Assembly: GCF_009928415.1 (NCBI RefSeq)
Contig: NZ_JAABNN010000012.1
Location: forward strand, 62,001-126,000
Source: Bacillus sp. USDA818B3_A
GTDB lineage: Bacteria > Bacillota > Bacilli > Bacillales > Cytobacillaceae
DNA length: 64,000 nucleotides
Direction of reading: 5' to 3'
The position numbers and the translations under genes are program-made. Below are positions 23,976 to 33,139 of this stretch, in pieces (position 1 is the stretch's first letter; each line of letters opens with the position of its first letter). A model generated the notes under the pieces. That model did no database searches. It saw only the letters and a list, made by a program, of their open reading frames with translations, and had not been told where the DNA came from.

Positions 23976-24989
23976 ATGAAAAGTATTGTTTGTGAACAGC
24001 CTAATCATTTTAAAATGGTTGATGTTGAACGGCCTATCGTTAAAGAAGGAGAAGCTTTAGTTCGCATTCGACGTATTGGTATATGTGGAACGGATTATCA
24101 TGCATACAGAGGAAATCAACCTTTTTTCAGCTATCCTCGTACACTTGGTCATGAACTTTCTGGTGAAATCGAGTCGATTGGTGCGAATCCTGCTGGGTTA
24201 AAGGAAGGGGATTTTGTATCGGTCATTCCTTACATGGAATGCGGCGTGTGCATCGCATGCAGAAATGGAAAAACGAATTGCTGTACGGATATGAAAGTAC
24301 TTGGTGTTCACATTGAAGGTGGAATGAGTGAGTGGATTTCCGTACCCTATAACCATTTAGTAAAAACAAATGGGCTGACACTGGACCAATCTGCTATTAT
24401 CGAACCATTAAGTATAGGTGCACATGCGATTAGACGTTCGGAACTAAAAGAAGAGGAGTACGTTCTGGTCATTGGCGCAGGTCCAATTGGTTTAGGGGTC
24501 ATGGCTTTTGCTAAGCATGAAGGCGCAAAGGTAATAGCAATGGATGTAAATGATGAACGGCTGGCGTTTTGCCGCGAATGGGCACGTGTGGACTATACTG
24601 TGAACGCACTGGATAACCCGCTGGAGAGTTTAAAGGAAATTACAAACGGAGAAATGCCAACCGTTGTATTCGACGCAACAGGTAATGTGAACTCTATGAA
24701 CGATTCGTTTAACTATCCAGCACATGGAGGAAAGTTAATCTATGTTGGATTAACGAAAGGCAATGTTACATTTGATGACCCTACTTTTCATAGTAAGGAA
24801 CTTACACTAATGGGAAGCCGCAATGCTACCCGCGAAGACTTTGTATATGTAGTGAATGCTGTAAAAACTGGCACAGTCGATACTGATTCCTATATTACCC
24901 ATCGATCAAACTTTGATGAGATGATCAACCAATTTGAAGAATGGTTAACCCCAGAAGCCAAGGTCATTAAGGCTGTTGTAGAAGTATAA
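23976..24989 (+). CDS. Zinc alcohol dehydrogenase, L-galactonate 5-dehydrogenase (LgoD)-like
   Basis: The 337-residue medium-chain dehydrogenase has structural-zinc cysteines (ECGVCIACRNGKTNCC), catalytic-zinc residues (GICGTDYH, GHE) and a GAGPIGLG cofactor motif. Segments GNQPFFSYPR, VIPY and LMGSRNAT match E. coli LgoD (YjjN), which oxidises L-galactonate to D-tagaturonate. The ATG at 23976, 11 nt from AAGGAG, is chosen over a GTG at 23964 that overlaps the RBS. Its place after uxaA and opposite uxaB gives a short route L-galactonate, tagaturonate, altronate, KDG. Other polyols remain possible. Confidence 0.82.
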   Translation: MKSIVCEQPNHFKMVDVERPIVKEGEALVRIRRIGICGTDYHAYRGNQPFFSYPRTLGHELSGEIESIGANPAGLKEGDFVSVIPYMECGVCIACRNGKTNCCTDMKVLGVHIEGGMSEWISVPYNHLVKTNGLTLDQSAIIEPLSIGAHAIRRSELKEEEYVLVIGAGPIGLGVMAFAKHEGAKVIAMDVNDERLAFCREWARVDYTVNALDNPLESLKEITNGEMPTVVFDATGNVNSMNDSFNYPAHGGKLIYVGLTKGNVTFDDPTFHSKELTLMGSRNATREDFVYVVNAVKTGTVDTDSYITHRSNFDEMINQFEEWLTPEAKVIKAVVEV

Positions 24990-25084
24990 TTGTTTAAGAA
25001 GATTTTATTTTTATGATTGAAAGAGGGGTTCCTCTTTCAATCAATATAAGTCAAAAGGAATAAATTGAACTTATCATCTATTTT

Positions 25085-25099
25085 TAGAAAGCGCTAACA
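25085..25099. promoter_or_regulatory. cre-like site (TAGAAAGCGCTAACA) before the first hexuronate transporter
   Basis: One mismatch to WTGNAANCGNWNNCW (A instead of T at position 2), centred on the palindrome AGCGCT, just before the RBS of the transporter gene. Confidence 0.65.
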
Positions 25100-25115
25100 G
25101 CACGGAGGGATATGA

Positions 25116-26393
25116 ATGATATCGAAAATGTTCACAAAAGATAGACTACCTGTACTCATCTTATTATTCTTAGCAGGCGTAATTAACTATTTAGACCGTT
25201 CAGCATTATCCATTGGTGCTCCATTTATAAAAGAAGACCTTTCATTATCAGCCACACAAATGGGAATTATATTTAGTAGTTTTTCTGTAGGATATGCTAT
25301 TTTTAATTTTATCGGCGGAATGGCGTCTGATAAATACGGTGCAAAACTTACCCTATTCGTTGCCATGATTGTATGGTCATTATTTAGCGGTGCCATTGCA
25401 TTAGCCGTTGGATTTGCTAGTTTAATTGTTATTCGTGTTTTATTCGGGATGGGTGAAGGCCCGCTTTCAGCCACCATCAGTAAAATGGTAAATAACTGGT
25501 TTCCTTCGGATCAACGTGCCTCTGCTGTTGGATTAACCAATAGTGGAACACCTCTTGGCGGTGCCATTTCAGGTCCAGTTGTAGGATTTATTGCGATTTC
25601 TTTCAGCTGGAAGATCTCCTTTCTTCTAATTATGGTTATTGGTCTGGTTTGGGCAGTTTTATGGTGGAAATTTGTTAAAGAAAAACCGGCAGCATCCGCA
25701 GAAAAGTTAACAGTCGTAAAAGACAAACAGGTTCCCCAAGAAAAACGTCCATTAACCTTTTACTTAAAACAAAAAACAGTTTTATTTACAGCCTTTGCGT
25801 TCTTTGCCTATAACTATATTTTGTTCTTTTTCTTAACTTGGTTTCCTAGTTATTTGGTAGATGCCCGTCACATGGATGTTAAAGAAATGAGTGTCATTAC
25901 CATGATACCTTGGATTGTAGGATTCATCGGACTTGCATCCGGCGGATTTGTTTCAGACTTTGTTTTCAAAAAATTCACACACAAAGGTGTGTTATTCTCC
26001 CGGAAAGTGGTTCTAGTAACTTGTCTATTTATTTCAGCTGTTTGTATCGGAGGCGCTGGTCTTGTCACAACAACAGTAAGTGCGGTCACTTTGGTTGCCT
26101 TTTCAGTGTTTTTCCTATACTTAACAGGAGCCATTTACTGGGCAATCGTGCAGGATGTAGTGGAGCAAAGCAGTGTTGGGTCCGTAGGAGGGTTTATGCA
26201 CTTTTTGGCGAATACTGCTGGTATTATTGGACCAGCTTTAACAGGATTCCTTGTTGATCGATCCGGTTCATTCACATCTGCATTTTTATTGGCAGGAGGA
26301 TTAGCCATCTTTGCTTCCTTATCGGTCATCCGTTTTGTTCGTCCTATTAAATATCCAAACACTAAAAATGATACTTTAAAAATGCCAGTATAA
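25116..26393 (+). CDS. MFS transporter, ACS family, hexuronate/L-galactonate type (ExuT/LgoT-like)
   Basis: The 425-residue, 12-helix transporter has the anion:cation symporter signature (NYLDRSALSIGAPFI at the start, and a charged DKYGAK loop between helices 2 and 3). It is a close paralogue of the transporter at 33140-34402, differing mainly in the central loop and C-terminus. It probably imports a sugar acid for the uxaA/uxaB branch. The family contains both galacturonate and L-galactonate carriers, so the neighbouring LgoD-like gene makes L-galactonate plausible. GGAGGGA precedes the ATG, and a cre-like site is upstream. Confidence 0.88.
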   Translation: MISKMFTKDRLPVLILLFLAGVINYLDRSALSIGAPFIKEDLSLSATQMGIIFSSFSVGYAIFNFIGGMASDKYGAKLTLFVAMIVWSLFSGAIALAVGFASLIVIRVLFGMGEGPLSATISKMVNNWFPSDQRASAVGLTNSGTPLGGAISGPVVGFIAISFSWKISFLLIMVIGLVWAVLWWKFVKEKPAASAEKLTVVKDKQVPQEKRPLTFYLKQKTVLFTAFAFFAYNYILFFFLTWFPSYLVDARHMDVKEMSVITMIPWIVGFIGLASGGFVSDFVFKKFTHKGVLFSRKVVLVTCLFISAVCIGGAGLVTTTVSAVTLVAFSVFFLYLTGAIYWAIVQDVVEQSSVGSVGGFMHFLANTAGIIGPALTGFLVDRSGSFTSAFLLAGGLAIFASLSVIRFVRPIKYPNTKNDTLKMPV

Positions 26394-26416
26394 GACCTAT
26401 CAATTCAACATGCACC

Positions 26417-26452
26417 AAAAAATCGACATGCTTTCTGCTTGTCGATTTTTCC
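26417..26452. terminator. Bidirectional terminator after the first transporter
   Basis: AAAAATCGACA...TGTCGATTTTT hairpin between converging genes. Confidence 0.85.
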
Positions 26453-26474
26453 TTTTAGGTCCCCGCTCAAGTGG

Positions 26475-27179
26475 TTAAGCAGTAAAATAATCGGGAAACA
26501 TTTTAATTACTTTCGGGAGGCCTTCTTTTTTATAAAAATGTCTTCGCAATAGTTCCTCTGTTTTCTCCTCATCATTAGAGGTGATGCTATTAAAAATACC
26601 TTGATGTTCACTTACCACATTCTCCATATGGTTAGGTGTATTAAACTCTAGATAACGCACCCTGTTCAAATGGGCTTTCATTTGTGAAACAACCGTAACT
26701 AATGTTTCATTTTCCACTAGTTTCAAAAAAACAGAATGAAATAACTCGTCGTATTGTAGAAATTCAACATGATCACCCTTTAAAGCGGCTGTTTGTTGTT
26801 TTTCAAGTAATTCCACTGCCTTTTGTTCACTTTCTTTATGTCGGAAATCATCAGAATTCCAGTTTTTAGCTACCAGTTTGAGCGCACTTATTTCCAAGCT
26901 TTCTCTCACAAACATGTTTTCTGCGTATCTCTTTTCTGATATCAAAGCAACCCGTGCACCTCGCTGGGGAAGGATTTCAAGTAACCCTTCTTGCACAAGC
27001 ATAAGAAAAGCTTCACGAATAGGAGTACGGCTTACCCCTAATACAGAACCGAGTTCACTTTCTGACAACATTTGCCCTGGTTTAAAGTTTAGCGTGATAA
27101 TTTCTTCACGGATTTTTGAATAGGCTACTTTTCCAAGCGTTTTCCTCGCAGGAGAGGAGATACTTTCAAGGCTCAACAT
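26475..27179 (-). CDS. GntR-family regulator, FadR (FCD) subgroup, of the ketodeoxygluconate/hexuronate genes
   Basis: The 234-residue protein has an N-terminal winged HTH (MLSESELGSVLGVSRTPIREAF) and a C-terminal all-helical FCD ligand domain. A near-palindromic ACTAGTATAC site lies in its own upstream region (27210), and matching sites precede the uxuAB operon and the second transporter, so it most likely represses those units and itself until a pathway intermediate binds. It plays the role of UxuR, ExuR or KdgR. The exact effector is not visible. Confidence 0.87.
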   Translation of the reverse strand: MLSLESISSPARKTLGKVAYSKIREEIITLNFKPGQMLSESELGSVLGVSRTPIREAFLMLVQEGLLEILPQRGARVALISEKRYAENMFVRESLEISALKLVAKNWNSDDFRHKESEQKAVELLEKQQTAALKGDHVEFLQYDELFHSVFLKLVENETLVTVVSQMKAHLNRVRYLEFNTPNHMENVVSEHQGIFNSITSNDEEKTEELLRRHFYKKEGLPKVIKMFPDYFTA

Positions 27180-27209
27180 GACACGACCTTCACATTTTAT
27201 TATTAATAT

Positions 27210-27223
27210 ACTAGTATACTTTA
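27210..27223. promoter_or_regulatory. GntR operator (ACTAGTATACTTTA) upstream of its own gene
   Basis: Core TATACTAGTATA at 27207-27218 is a perfect palindrome. The site shares ACT-N-GTATAC with the operators at 32942, 33000, 33008 and 34582. Confidence 0.7.
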
Positions 27224-27275
27224 CTTCCGTAAGCTGGTAAAAGTCAACAGAACTCCAACCTAATGAAAGAATTAT

Positions 27276-27313
27276 AAAAAATCGCCCATTTCACTAAAAC
27301 AGTGGAATAGGCG
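27276..27313 (-). terminator. Terminator after kdgK
   Basis: On the minus strand CGCCTATTCCACT pairs with AGTGAAATGGGCG, followed by ATTTTTT. Confidence 0.85.
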
Positions 27314-27342
27314 TAATGGTACTCTAACATTCATTTAAACTT

Positions 27343-28353
27343 CTAGCGGACTATTTTCCCTGGCCCGTTATTTGCAAAAGTGACTACTTCATCGACTGAA
27401 AATACATTGCAATCACCATGTACGGTGTGTTTTAAAGCAGATGCTGCTGTTGCAAATGTAATAAGTTCCTCAGGCTGTGTACGATTAAGAATTCCATGTA
27501 AAACACCTGCTGCAAAAGCATCACCGCCGCCTACCCGGTCAACTATGTGATCAATTTGGAAAATCTCCGACTGATATAGCTCCCCTTGATTGAAGAAGTT
27601 TCCTTGAAGCGTATTGGTTGAAGCAGAGATAATATTCCGGAATGTTGAGCTTAGATATTTAATATTCGGATACATTTCAGAAATTTTTGTGTAGTAATAT
27701 CTTAAATTGTCCTCTTTTGAAATGTAATCAGCAGGTTCAATGCCAAGGATATAGACAGCATCTAACTCTCCGCAGGAACAAATATCAACATAAGGAAGTA
27801 ATTCTTTAATTGTATCTGCTGCTTCTTGCTGGCTCCATAGTTTTGCCCGGTAATTAAAGTCAAAGCTTGTAAGAACCCCTTGTTCCTTTGCCTTTTTCAG
27901 CGCCAGCAATGTAAGATCCTTTAAGTTTTGGGATAGGGCAGGGGTTATTCCAGTAACATGGAAGAGCTCCACTCCTGAAAAAACTTCATCAAAATCGATC
28001 TCATCCTGCTTAAGGTTAGAAAAACTAGAGTATTTTCTATCATAGGTAACTTGGGAATTTCTTTGTCCTACCCCAGTTTCCAAGTAGTATGCACCTAACC
28101 GTTCTCCACCTTTAATTAAATAGTCAGTATGAACGCCATAAGATTTCAGCTGTCTCTCCACGGCAATACCTAGTGGATTCTCCGGGATTTTGCTGACATA
28201 ATAAACATCATGTCCAAAGTTAGAAAGTGAAACGGCTACGTTTGCTTCTGCACCGCCATAATGCATGGTAAGCTGATCCGCTTGAAACAACCGTTCACCG
28301 CTATTCACAGAAAGACGGAGCATGATTTCTCCAAGTGTAACGATTTTTTTCAT
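27343..28353 (-). CDS. kdgK: 2-dehydro-3-deoxygluconate kinase
   Basis: The 336-residue PfkB-family sugar kinase has an N-terminal GEIMLRLS start, a GGAEANVAVSLSNFG substrate region and a C-terminal catalytic motif VDRVGGGDAFAAGVL with the catalytic Asp. It phosphorylates KDG to KDPG. It starts 2 nt after the kdgA stop, so the two are cotranscribed. It is the common end point of both the altronate and mannonate branches in this region. Confidence 0.92.
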   Translation of the reverse strand: MKKIVTLGEIMLRLSVNSGERLFQADQLTMHYGGAEANVAVSLSNFGHDVYYVSKIPENPLGIAVERQLKSYGVHTDYLIKGGERLGAYYLETGVGQRNSQVTYDRKYSSFSNLKQDEIDFDEVFSGVELFHVTGITPALSQNLKDLTLLALKKAKEQGVLTSFDFNYRAKLWSQQEAADTIKELLPYVDICSCGELDAVYILGIEPADYISKEDNLRYYYTKISEMYPNIKYLSSTFRNIISASTNTLQGNFFNQGELYQSEIFQIDHIVDRVGGGDAFAAGVLHGILNRTQPEELITFATAASALKHTVHGDCNVFSVDEVVTFANNGPGKIVR

Positions 28354-28355
28354 GG

Positions 28356-29003
28356 TTAATTCCCTCGAGCTTCTTTTACTTTTTGGGTATATTGCTTTGC
28401 ATATTCAGTTATTTTGTTATAATCCCCAGTCTTAGCAGGAGCCACTAGATTGCCGCCTACACCGACAGCGACACAGCCATTTTTGATCCATTGATCGATA
28501 TTATCCAAGCTGACTCCGCCTGTTGGCATAATGTTCACTTGTGGAAGAGGAGCCTTTACAGCCTTTACAAACTCTGGGCCAAAGGCGTTACCAGGGAATA
28601 GTTTAACAATGTCCACCCCAGCTTCTAACGCATGTTTCATTTCAGTAATCGTCATGCAGCCTGGCATATAAGGAATTTGATAGAGGTTGCAAAGTTTAGC
28701 CGTTTCTCCATCAAATGCTGGACTAACGACAAACTGTGCACCAGCAAGGATGGCAATTCTTGCTGTCGTTGCATCAAGAACGGTCCCTGCTCCAATAACA
28801 ACCTCAGGATTCTCACTATAAACAGAAGCCAGCTCTTTGATTACTTCATCAGCTCCCTGGACTGTAAATGTAACCTCAATCCCAAGAATACCGCCTTCTA
28901 CACATGCTTCAGAAATCTTAACCGCTTCTTCCTTAGAATCCGCCCTTACCACGGCTACTACGCCACATTCAGATAACCTCGTCAATACATCAAGTTTTTT
29001 CAT
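28356..29003 (-). CDS. kdgA: KDPG/KHG aldolase (2-dehydro-3-deoxy-phosphogluconate aldolase)
   Basis: This 215-residue class I aldolase splits KDPG into pyruvate and glyceraldehyde 3-phosphate. It has the glutamate of GIEVTFT, the pyruvate-binding GAGTV, and the Schiff-base lysine in VDIVKLFPG. The ATG at 29003 gives the family length. A longer reading from a TTG at 29030 lacks an RBS, although the ATG itself has only a distant GAAGGG. kdgK follows immediately. A terminator-like hairpin (29076-29103) separates it from uxuB, so part of the transcripts may stop before reaching it. Confidence 0.92.
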   Translation of the reverse strand: MKKLDVLTRLSECGVVAVVRADSKEEAVKISEACVEGGILGIEVTFTVQGADEVIKELASVYSENPEVVIGAGTVLDATTARIAILAGAQFVVSPAFDGETAKLCNLYQIPYMPGCMTITEMKHALEAGVDIVKLFPGNAFGPEFVKAVKAPLPQVNIMPTGGVSLDNIDQWIKNGCVAVGVGGNLVAPAKTGDYNKITEYAKQYTQKVKEARGN

Positions 29004-29075
29004 TATTTCATCGCCATTCCCTTCGTTCAATTTTTAAAAGTTAGAATATAAAATTAATTTTACAACGTGATATGG

Positions 29076-29103
29076 AAAAGGGCCATGACATTTCTCATGG
29101 CCC
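29076..29103 (-). terminator. Terminator-like hairpin between uxuB and kdgA
   Basis: On the minus strand GGGCCATGA-GAAATG-TCATGGCCC is followed by TTTTCC. It lies inside the apparent operon and could lower kdgAK expression from the upstream promoter. Confidence 0.7.
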
Positions 29104-29111
29104 GCCTATTC

Positions 29112-30749
29112 TTAGTTAACTCCCGCGGTTTTCTTATCCAATACGATATACTTTTCCAAAGTACGTCTGACTGCACCCGTACCAGCAAGCATTTCATAGA
29201 AGATAGACTCAATCTTTTCGCCTAATCCTATTTCGTACAAATTGACACCAAAGATGGTTTCATTTGATAGGATCGATTGGATGTTAGACGATTGAGCACC
29301 CAGGGAAACTCCTTCAAGAGCCGATTGAAGAGTCTCTAATAACGGATCAGGGCTAAGAGTAAATGGCCTTCCTTCATCATCCATCCCGAGGAGATATCGG
29401 CACCAAGCTGCGATAGCAAGCGGAATCGCCACAAGGTCTGCCGGATTTAATTCTTCTCTTTCCACATAGGATTTGAGTGTTTCACCGAAACGGATTCCTA
29501 CTTTTTGAGATGTGTCGGTTGCAATCCTTTGTGGCGTATCCGGAATATATGGATTAGAGAACCTCTCATTCAATACTTCGTCGAGGAAGGCCTTAGGGCT
29601 GATTATCCCAGGATCAACAACGACCTTAAGTCCTTCTTCATAACCGATCATTTCTACAAATTTTCTTAAGGTTTCATCTTTCATTTCATCCGCGATCAGG
29701 GTATAGCCTAATAAGCAGCCGGAAACAGCCAATGCTGTATGGAGCGGATTTAGACATGTTGTCACTTTCATCGTTTCCACCTTATTAACTGTTTCTCTGT
29801 CTGTAAAGATTACTCCTGCTTGTTCCAGGCACGGCCGTCCATTAGTAAATTTGTCTTCAATGACAAGATATTCACTGGCCTCTGCATTAACGAATGGCGC
29901 CGTATACGTATGCTTGGGCGTGACAATGATGTCCATGCCGCTAATCCCTTGCTCCGTAAGAGCCTCTTTTACCTTTTCAGATGGCCTTGGCGTAATTTTA
30001 TCAATCATGCTGTGAGGGAAGGTGATTTTTCCTTCATCCTCGAGATAAGCAATGAAGCCTTCCTCCACAAATCCCCTCTTCTGCCACTCCTTTGCGATTG
30101 TTAAGATGGATGCTTTGAGCTTATCGCCATTATGTGAACAGTTATCCATGCTGACGAAAGTCATTGGATATTGGCCTTTTAAATATCTGCGATAGACTAG
30201 TGCTGTTACAATGCTCATCGCATGGACCGGGCTTTCCAATCCATTTTCAAAATCCTTCTCAACAATGCCGCTGAATTGCCCTGATGAGTTGGTCAAGGCA
30301 TAGCCTTTTTCCGTAATTGTAAAGCTAGCCATTTGCAAACTTGGATTTTCGAATATGCCGACAAGTCGATTGAACTCGTCTTTTCGGTTATAATCAGCTG
30401 CAATTGTATCGATAATGCTGTTAATGACAGTCTTTTCAAACGACCCGTTCGCTTTCATTGTCACAAGCAGGGTCAAATTATCATATGGCTTATTTAACCG
30501 GTCAATCATGTCAAAATCAAATGTTCTCACTGCGATAATTCCGGTTTCTGCTTGTCCTTGGTTTAACAGTTTTTGATGTGCATTGGCAACAAAGCCTCTA
30601 AAGATATTTCCGGCACCAAAATGCACCCACTGCGGCTTTTCGCTTGTATTTTGGGCAACCTGATCAAAGTCAAATTGCGGAAGTTCGACTCCTATTTCAC
30701 GCCAGGCTTCAGCATCATTTATTATACTGCTTCTCGTTAACTGTAGCAC
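29112..30749 (-). CDS. uxuB: Fructuronate reductase (mannitol dehydrogenase family)
   Basis: The 545-residue long-chain dehydrogenase has HFGAGNIFRGFVAN for NAD binding, SMDNCSHNGDKL, and a catalytic Lys-Asn-His region around KVTTCLNPLHTALA. It interconverts D-fructuronate and D-mannonate. The start is a GTG at 30749 with AGGAAG upstream, inside the end of uxuA (35-nt overlap), which implies translational coupling. It is distinct from uxaB at 19661, and each is paired with its own dehydratase. Confidence 0.9.
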   Translation of the reverse strand: MLQLTRSSIINDAEAWREIGVELPQFDFDQVAQNTSEKPQWVHFGAGNIFRGFVANAHQKLLNQGQAETGIIAVRTFDFDMIDRLNKPYDNLTLLVTMKANGSFEKTVINSIIDTIAADYNRKDEFNRLVGIFENPSLQMASFTITEKGYALTNSSGQFSGIVEKDFENGLESPVHAMSIVTALVYRRYLKGQYPMTFVSMDNCSHNGDKLKASILTIAKEWQKRGFVEEGFIAYLEDEGKITFPHSMIDKITPRPSEKVKEALTEQGISGMDIIVTPKHTYTAPFVNAEASEYLVIEDKFTNGRPCLEQAGVIFTDRETVNKVETMKVTTCLNPLHTALAVSGCLLGYTLIADEMKDETLRKFVEMIGYEEGLKVVVDPGIISPKAFLDEVLNERFSNPYIPDTPQRIATDTSQKVGIRFGETLKSYVEREELNPADLVAIPLAIAAWCRYLLGMDDEGRPFTLSPDPLLETLQSALEGVSLGAQSSNIQSILSNETIFGVNLYEIGLGEKIESIFYEMLAGTGAVRRTLEKYIVLDKKTAGVN

Positions 30750-31827
30750 TCAGCTCTCTTCCTTTCTCTTTTTCCAGGCTGTCCCACACACCCAGCATAT
30801 ACATAATTCCAAGTGCTCTGTCATACAGTCCATAACCAGGACGGCAGTGTTTCTCTTCGCCCCAAAGGTGACGGCCGTGATCAGGGCGGACATAACCCGT
30901 AAATCCACTCTCATGGTAAGCTTTGACGACTTCAGCTACATCGACGCTTCCATCTTGGCCGCGGTGAGATACTTCAATGAAATCACCATTTTCAAATACT
31001 TTCACATTTCTAATGTGCGCAAAGTGAATCCGATCATGGAATTCACGAATCATAGCCGGCAAGTCATTTTCTGGATTGGTTCCTAATGAACCTGTACAGA
31101 AAGTTAACCCGTTATAAGGGCTGTCTACAAGATTAAGGAATCTTCTAATATATTCTCTGTTTCGAATAATACGAGGCAGTCCGAAAATAGGCCAAGCCGG
31201 ATCATCAGGATGGATAGCCATTTTCACATCATATTCTTCACATACAGGGATCACTCGTTCAAGGAAGTATTTCAAGTTGTCGAATAAAATATCCTCGGTC
31301 ACACCTTCATAGGCTTTAAATAAATCGTCCAATTTAGCTAAACGTTCCGGTTCCCAGCCAGGCATTGTGAAATCTCCGGCACCCTCAAGAATTTTATTAA
31401 CCATGTCCATAGGATCATTGGTAATCGCTGCTTTTTCATAAAATAAAGCATTTGAACCGTCAGGTAATTCCTTATATAGATCCGTCCTTGTCCAGTCAAA
31501 AACCGGCATGAAATTATAACAAATGACCTTCACTCCAACTTTAGAAAGCTTCTTAATCGTATCAATATAAATATCGATATATTTATCCCTTGTAGGCAGT
31601 CCGATTTTGATATCATCATGAATGTTTACGCTCTCCACAACTGCTGGGCTGAACCCTTTGCTGCGAATTTGGTCCGCAACTTCCTGAATTCTTTCCATTT
31701 CCCATTCTTCCCCTGCAACCTTATCATGCAGGGACCACACAGCTCCCATTACACCTGGAATTTGTCGTATATGGTCAAGTGTAATTGAATCGTTTCCTTC
31801 TCCATACCATCTCCATGTCATCTTCAT
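30715..31827 (-). CDS. uxuA: Mannonate dehydratase
   Basis: The 370-residue xylose-isomerase-like TIM barrel has the UxuA N-terminus MTWRWYG, VESVNIHD, MAIHPDDPAW, TFCTGSLG and HFAHIRNVK, which supply the metal-binding His/Cys/Asp residues. It converts D-mannonate to KDG. The gene lies 15 nt downstream of the dehydrogenase gene and overlaps uxuB. Confidence 0.95.
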   Translation of the reverse strand: MKMTWRWYGEGNDSITLDHIRQIPGVMGAVWSLHDKVAGEEWEMERIQEVADQIRSKGFSPAVVESVNIHDDIKIGLPTRDKYIDIYIDTIKKLSKVGVKVICYNFMPVFDWTRTDLYKELPDGSNALFYEKAAITNDPMDMVNKILEGAGDFTMPGWEPERLAKLDDLFKAYEGVTEDILFDNLKYFLERVIPVCEEYDVKMAIHPDDPAWPIFGLPRIIRNREYIRRFLNLVDSPYNGLTFCTGSLGTNPENDLPAMIREFHDRIHFAHIRNVKVFENGDFIEVSHRGQDGSVDVAEVVKAYHESGFTGYVRPDHGRHLWGEEKHCRPGYGLYDRALGIMYMLGVWDSLEKEKGRELSATVNEKQYNK

Positions 31828-31842
31828 TACTATCCACTCCTT

Positions 31843-32916
31843 TTAGTTATTGGCTTTATGAAAGCTATATGATTCTAGCAAGCCCTCTTTTCTTACCCTA
31901 GAAAAATCTAAGAGGACCTTCCGCGCTGCATCTGGATTGGTTTCAATTAAATGGATCGCTTCTTTCACTTGTTCAAACGGGAACGTATGAGTGACGAAGC
32001 TATCTGTGTCAATTTTTCTATTATTAAAAAGATCAATTACCTCTGGGAATTGGTTTGTCTGTAATCGTGACCCGCTAACAGTCAATTCCTTTTTGGTGAT
32101 TTCTAATTGAGGGATTCCTGACCTTTCTTCAGAAAATCCCATGACCACAATTCTTCCGGCTACCGAAGCAAGTTGGACAGCTTGTTCAAATGTCTTCGTC
32201 GTACAAACTGCATCGATGACAACATTAGCTCCCATTCCCTCAGTCCATTCATTTATTTTTTGGAATGTATCCTCTTTCAGAGGGTTTAGTGTAAAATCGG
32301 CGCCAAGGCTTTTGGCATAAGATAATTTTTCTTCACTTAAATCTGAGATGATACAGGTTGCACCTCTATGCTTGGCAACTTGCAATGCACAAATCCCAAT
32401 AGGGCCGGCTCCCATGATAAACACAACATCTCCTGGCCTAACATCCCCGCGCCAATTTGCCTGTGCGCCAATTGTGAAGGGTTCAACTAAAACAGATTCT
32501 TTCCAATCTAATGCAGGGTCGACTTTATGAGCCATTTTTTCTGGGACAACCACATACTCTTGGTAACCGCCATCCATATGAACCCCAAAAACCGTTAAGT
32601 TCTGACAGACATTTTGTCTTCCATTTCGACATGCATAACATTCTCCGCAGGTCAAAATTGGTTCGATCACAACATGATCATCTGCCTTAAGAGAAGTAAC
32701 TCCTTCACCCGTTTTTATTACTTGGCCAGTCACTTCATGCCCGATTACACGCGGGTAGGTAGCAACAGGAGAGGTCCCGTGATAGATATGGATATCTGAA
32801 CCACAGATACCAGCCATCTTCACCTGAATTAGTACCTCATTATCATGTTGAATTTGAGGCATCTCTTTTTCAATTATTTCAAGCTGCCCTGGTTTAACCA
32901 CTTGAATCGCTTTCAT
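31843..32916 (-). CDS. Zinc alcohol dehydrogenase, probable L-gulonate 5-dehydrogenase
   Basis: The 357-residue medium-chain dehydrogenase has GICGSDIHIYHG, GHEVTG, the structural zinc cysteines (CGECYACRNGRQNVC) and a GAGPIGICALQ cofactor motif. It is first in the uxuA-uxuB operon and parallels the LgoD-like gene of the other branch. Homologues in that place oxidise L-gulonate to D-fructuronate, which UxuB then reduces. The B. subtilis relative is yjmD. The promoter upstream carries two overlapping GntR operators within the -35/-10 spacer. Other sugar acids or polyols cannot be excluded. Confidence 0.8.
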   Translation of the reverse strand: MKAIQVVKPGQLEIIEKEMPQIQHDNEVLIQVKMAGICGSDIHIYHGTSPVATYPRVIGHEVTGQVIKTGEGVTSLKADDHVVIEPILTCGECYACRNGRQNVCQNLTVFGVHMDGGYQEYVVVPEKMAHKVDPALDWKESVLVEPFTIGAQANWRGDVRPGDVVFIMGAGPIGICALQVAKHRGATCIISDLSEEKLSYAKSLGADFTLNPLKEDTFQKINEWTEGMGANVVIDAVCTTKTFEQAVQLASVAGRIVVMGFSEERSGIPQLEITKKELTVSGSRLQTNQFPEVIDLFNNRKIDTDSFVTHTFPFEQVKEAIHLIETNPDAARKVLLDFSRVRKEGLLESYSFHKANN

Positions 32917-32941
32917 TTTTCATACTCCCTCTTTTTTAAAT

Positions 32942-33024
32942 ACTAGTATACCAGTAGAGGTATAACAAGAAATTCCAATTAAATGTATACCCTTATTGTA
33001 CTGGTATACTTGTATACTAGTCAA
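32942..33024 (-). promoter_or_regulatory. Promoter of the uxu/kdg operon with three GntR operators
   Basis: On the minus strand the -35 is TTGACT (33024-33019), the spacer 18 nt, and the -10 TACAAT (33000-32995). Operators ACTGGTATACTTGT (33000-33013) and ACTTGTATACTAGT (33008-33021) overlap in the spacer, and ACTAGTATACCAGT (32942-32955) lies just downstream of the start. This is a textbook repression layout. Confidence 0.75.
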
Positions 33025-33139
33025 TTATTACCGATCATTAAGAGAACTTTATGATTTTTTGCTACGTTAGAGACTTTTTTCCATAAACTAAACGAACAGC
33101 CCTGATTGACAGAGATAGTTAATGCTCAAAACGGCTAAA

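Noticed and set aside
29820..30104. Antisense reading frames inside uxuB and many other genes
   Set aside because: They lie opposite well-supported genes, have no RBS and show no family resemblance.
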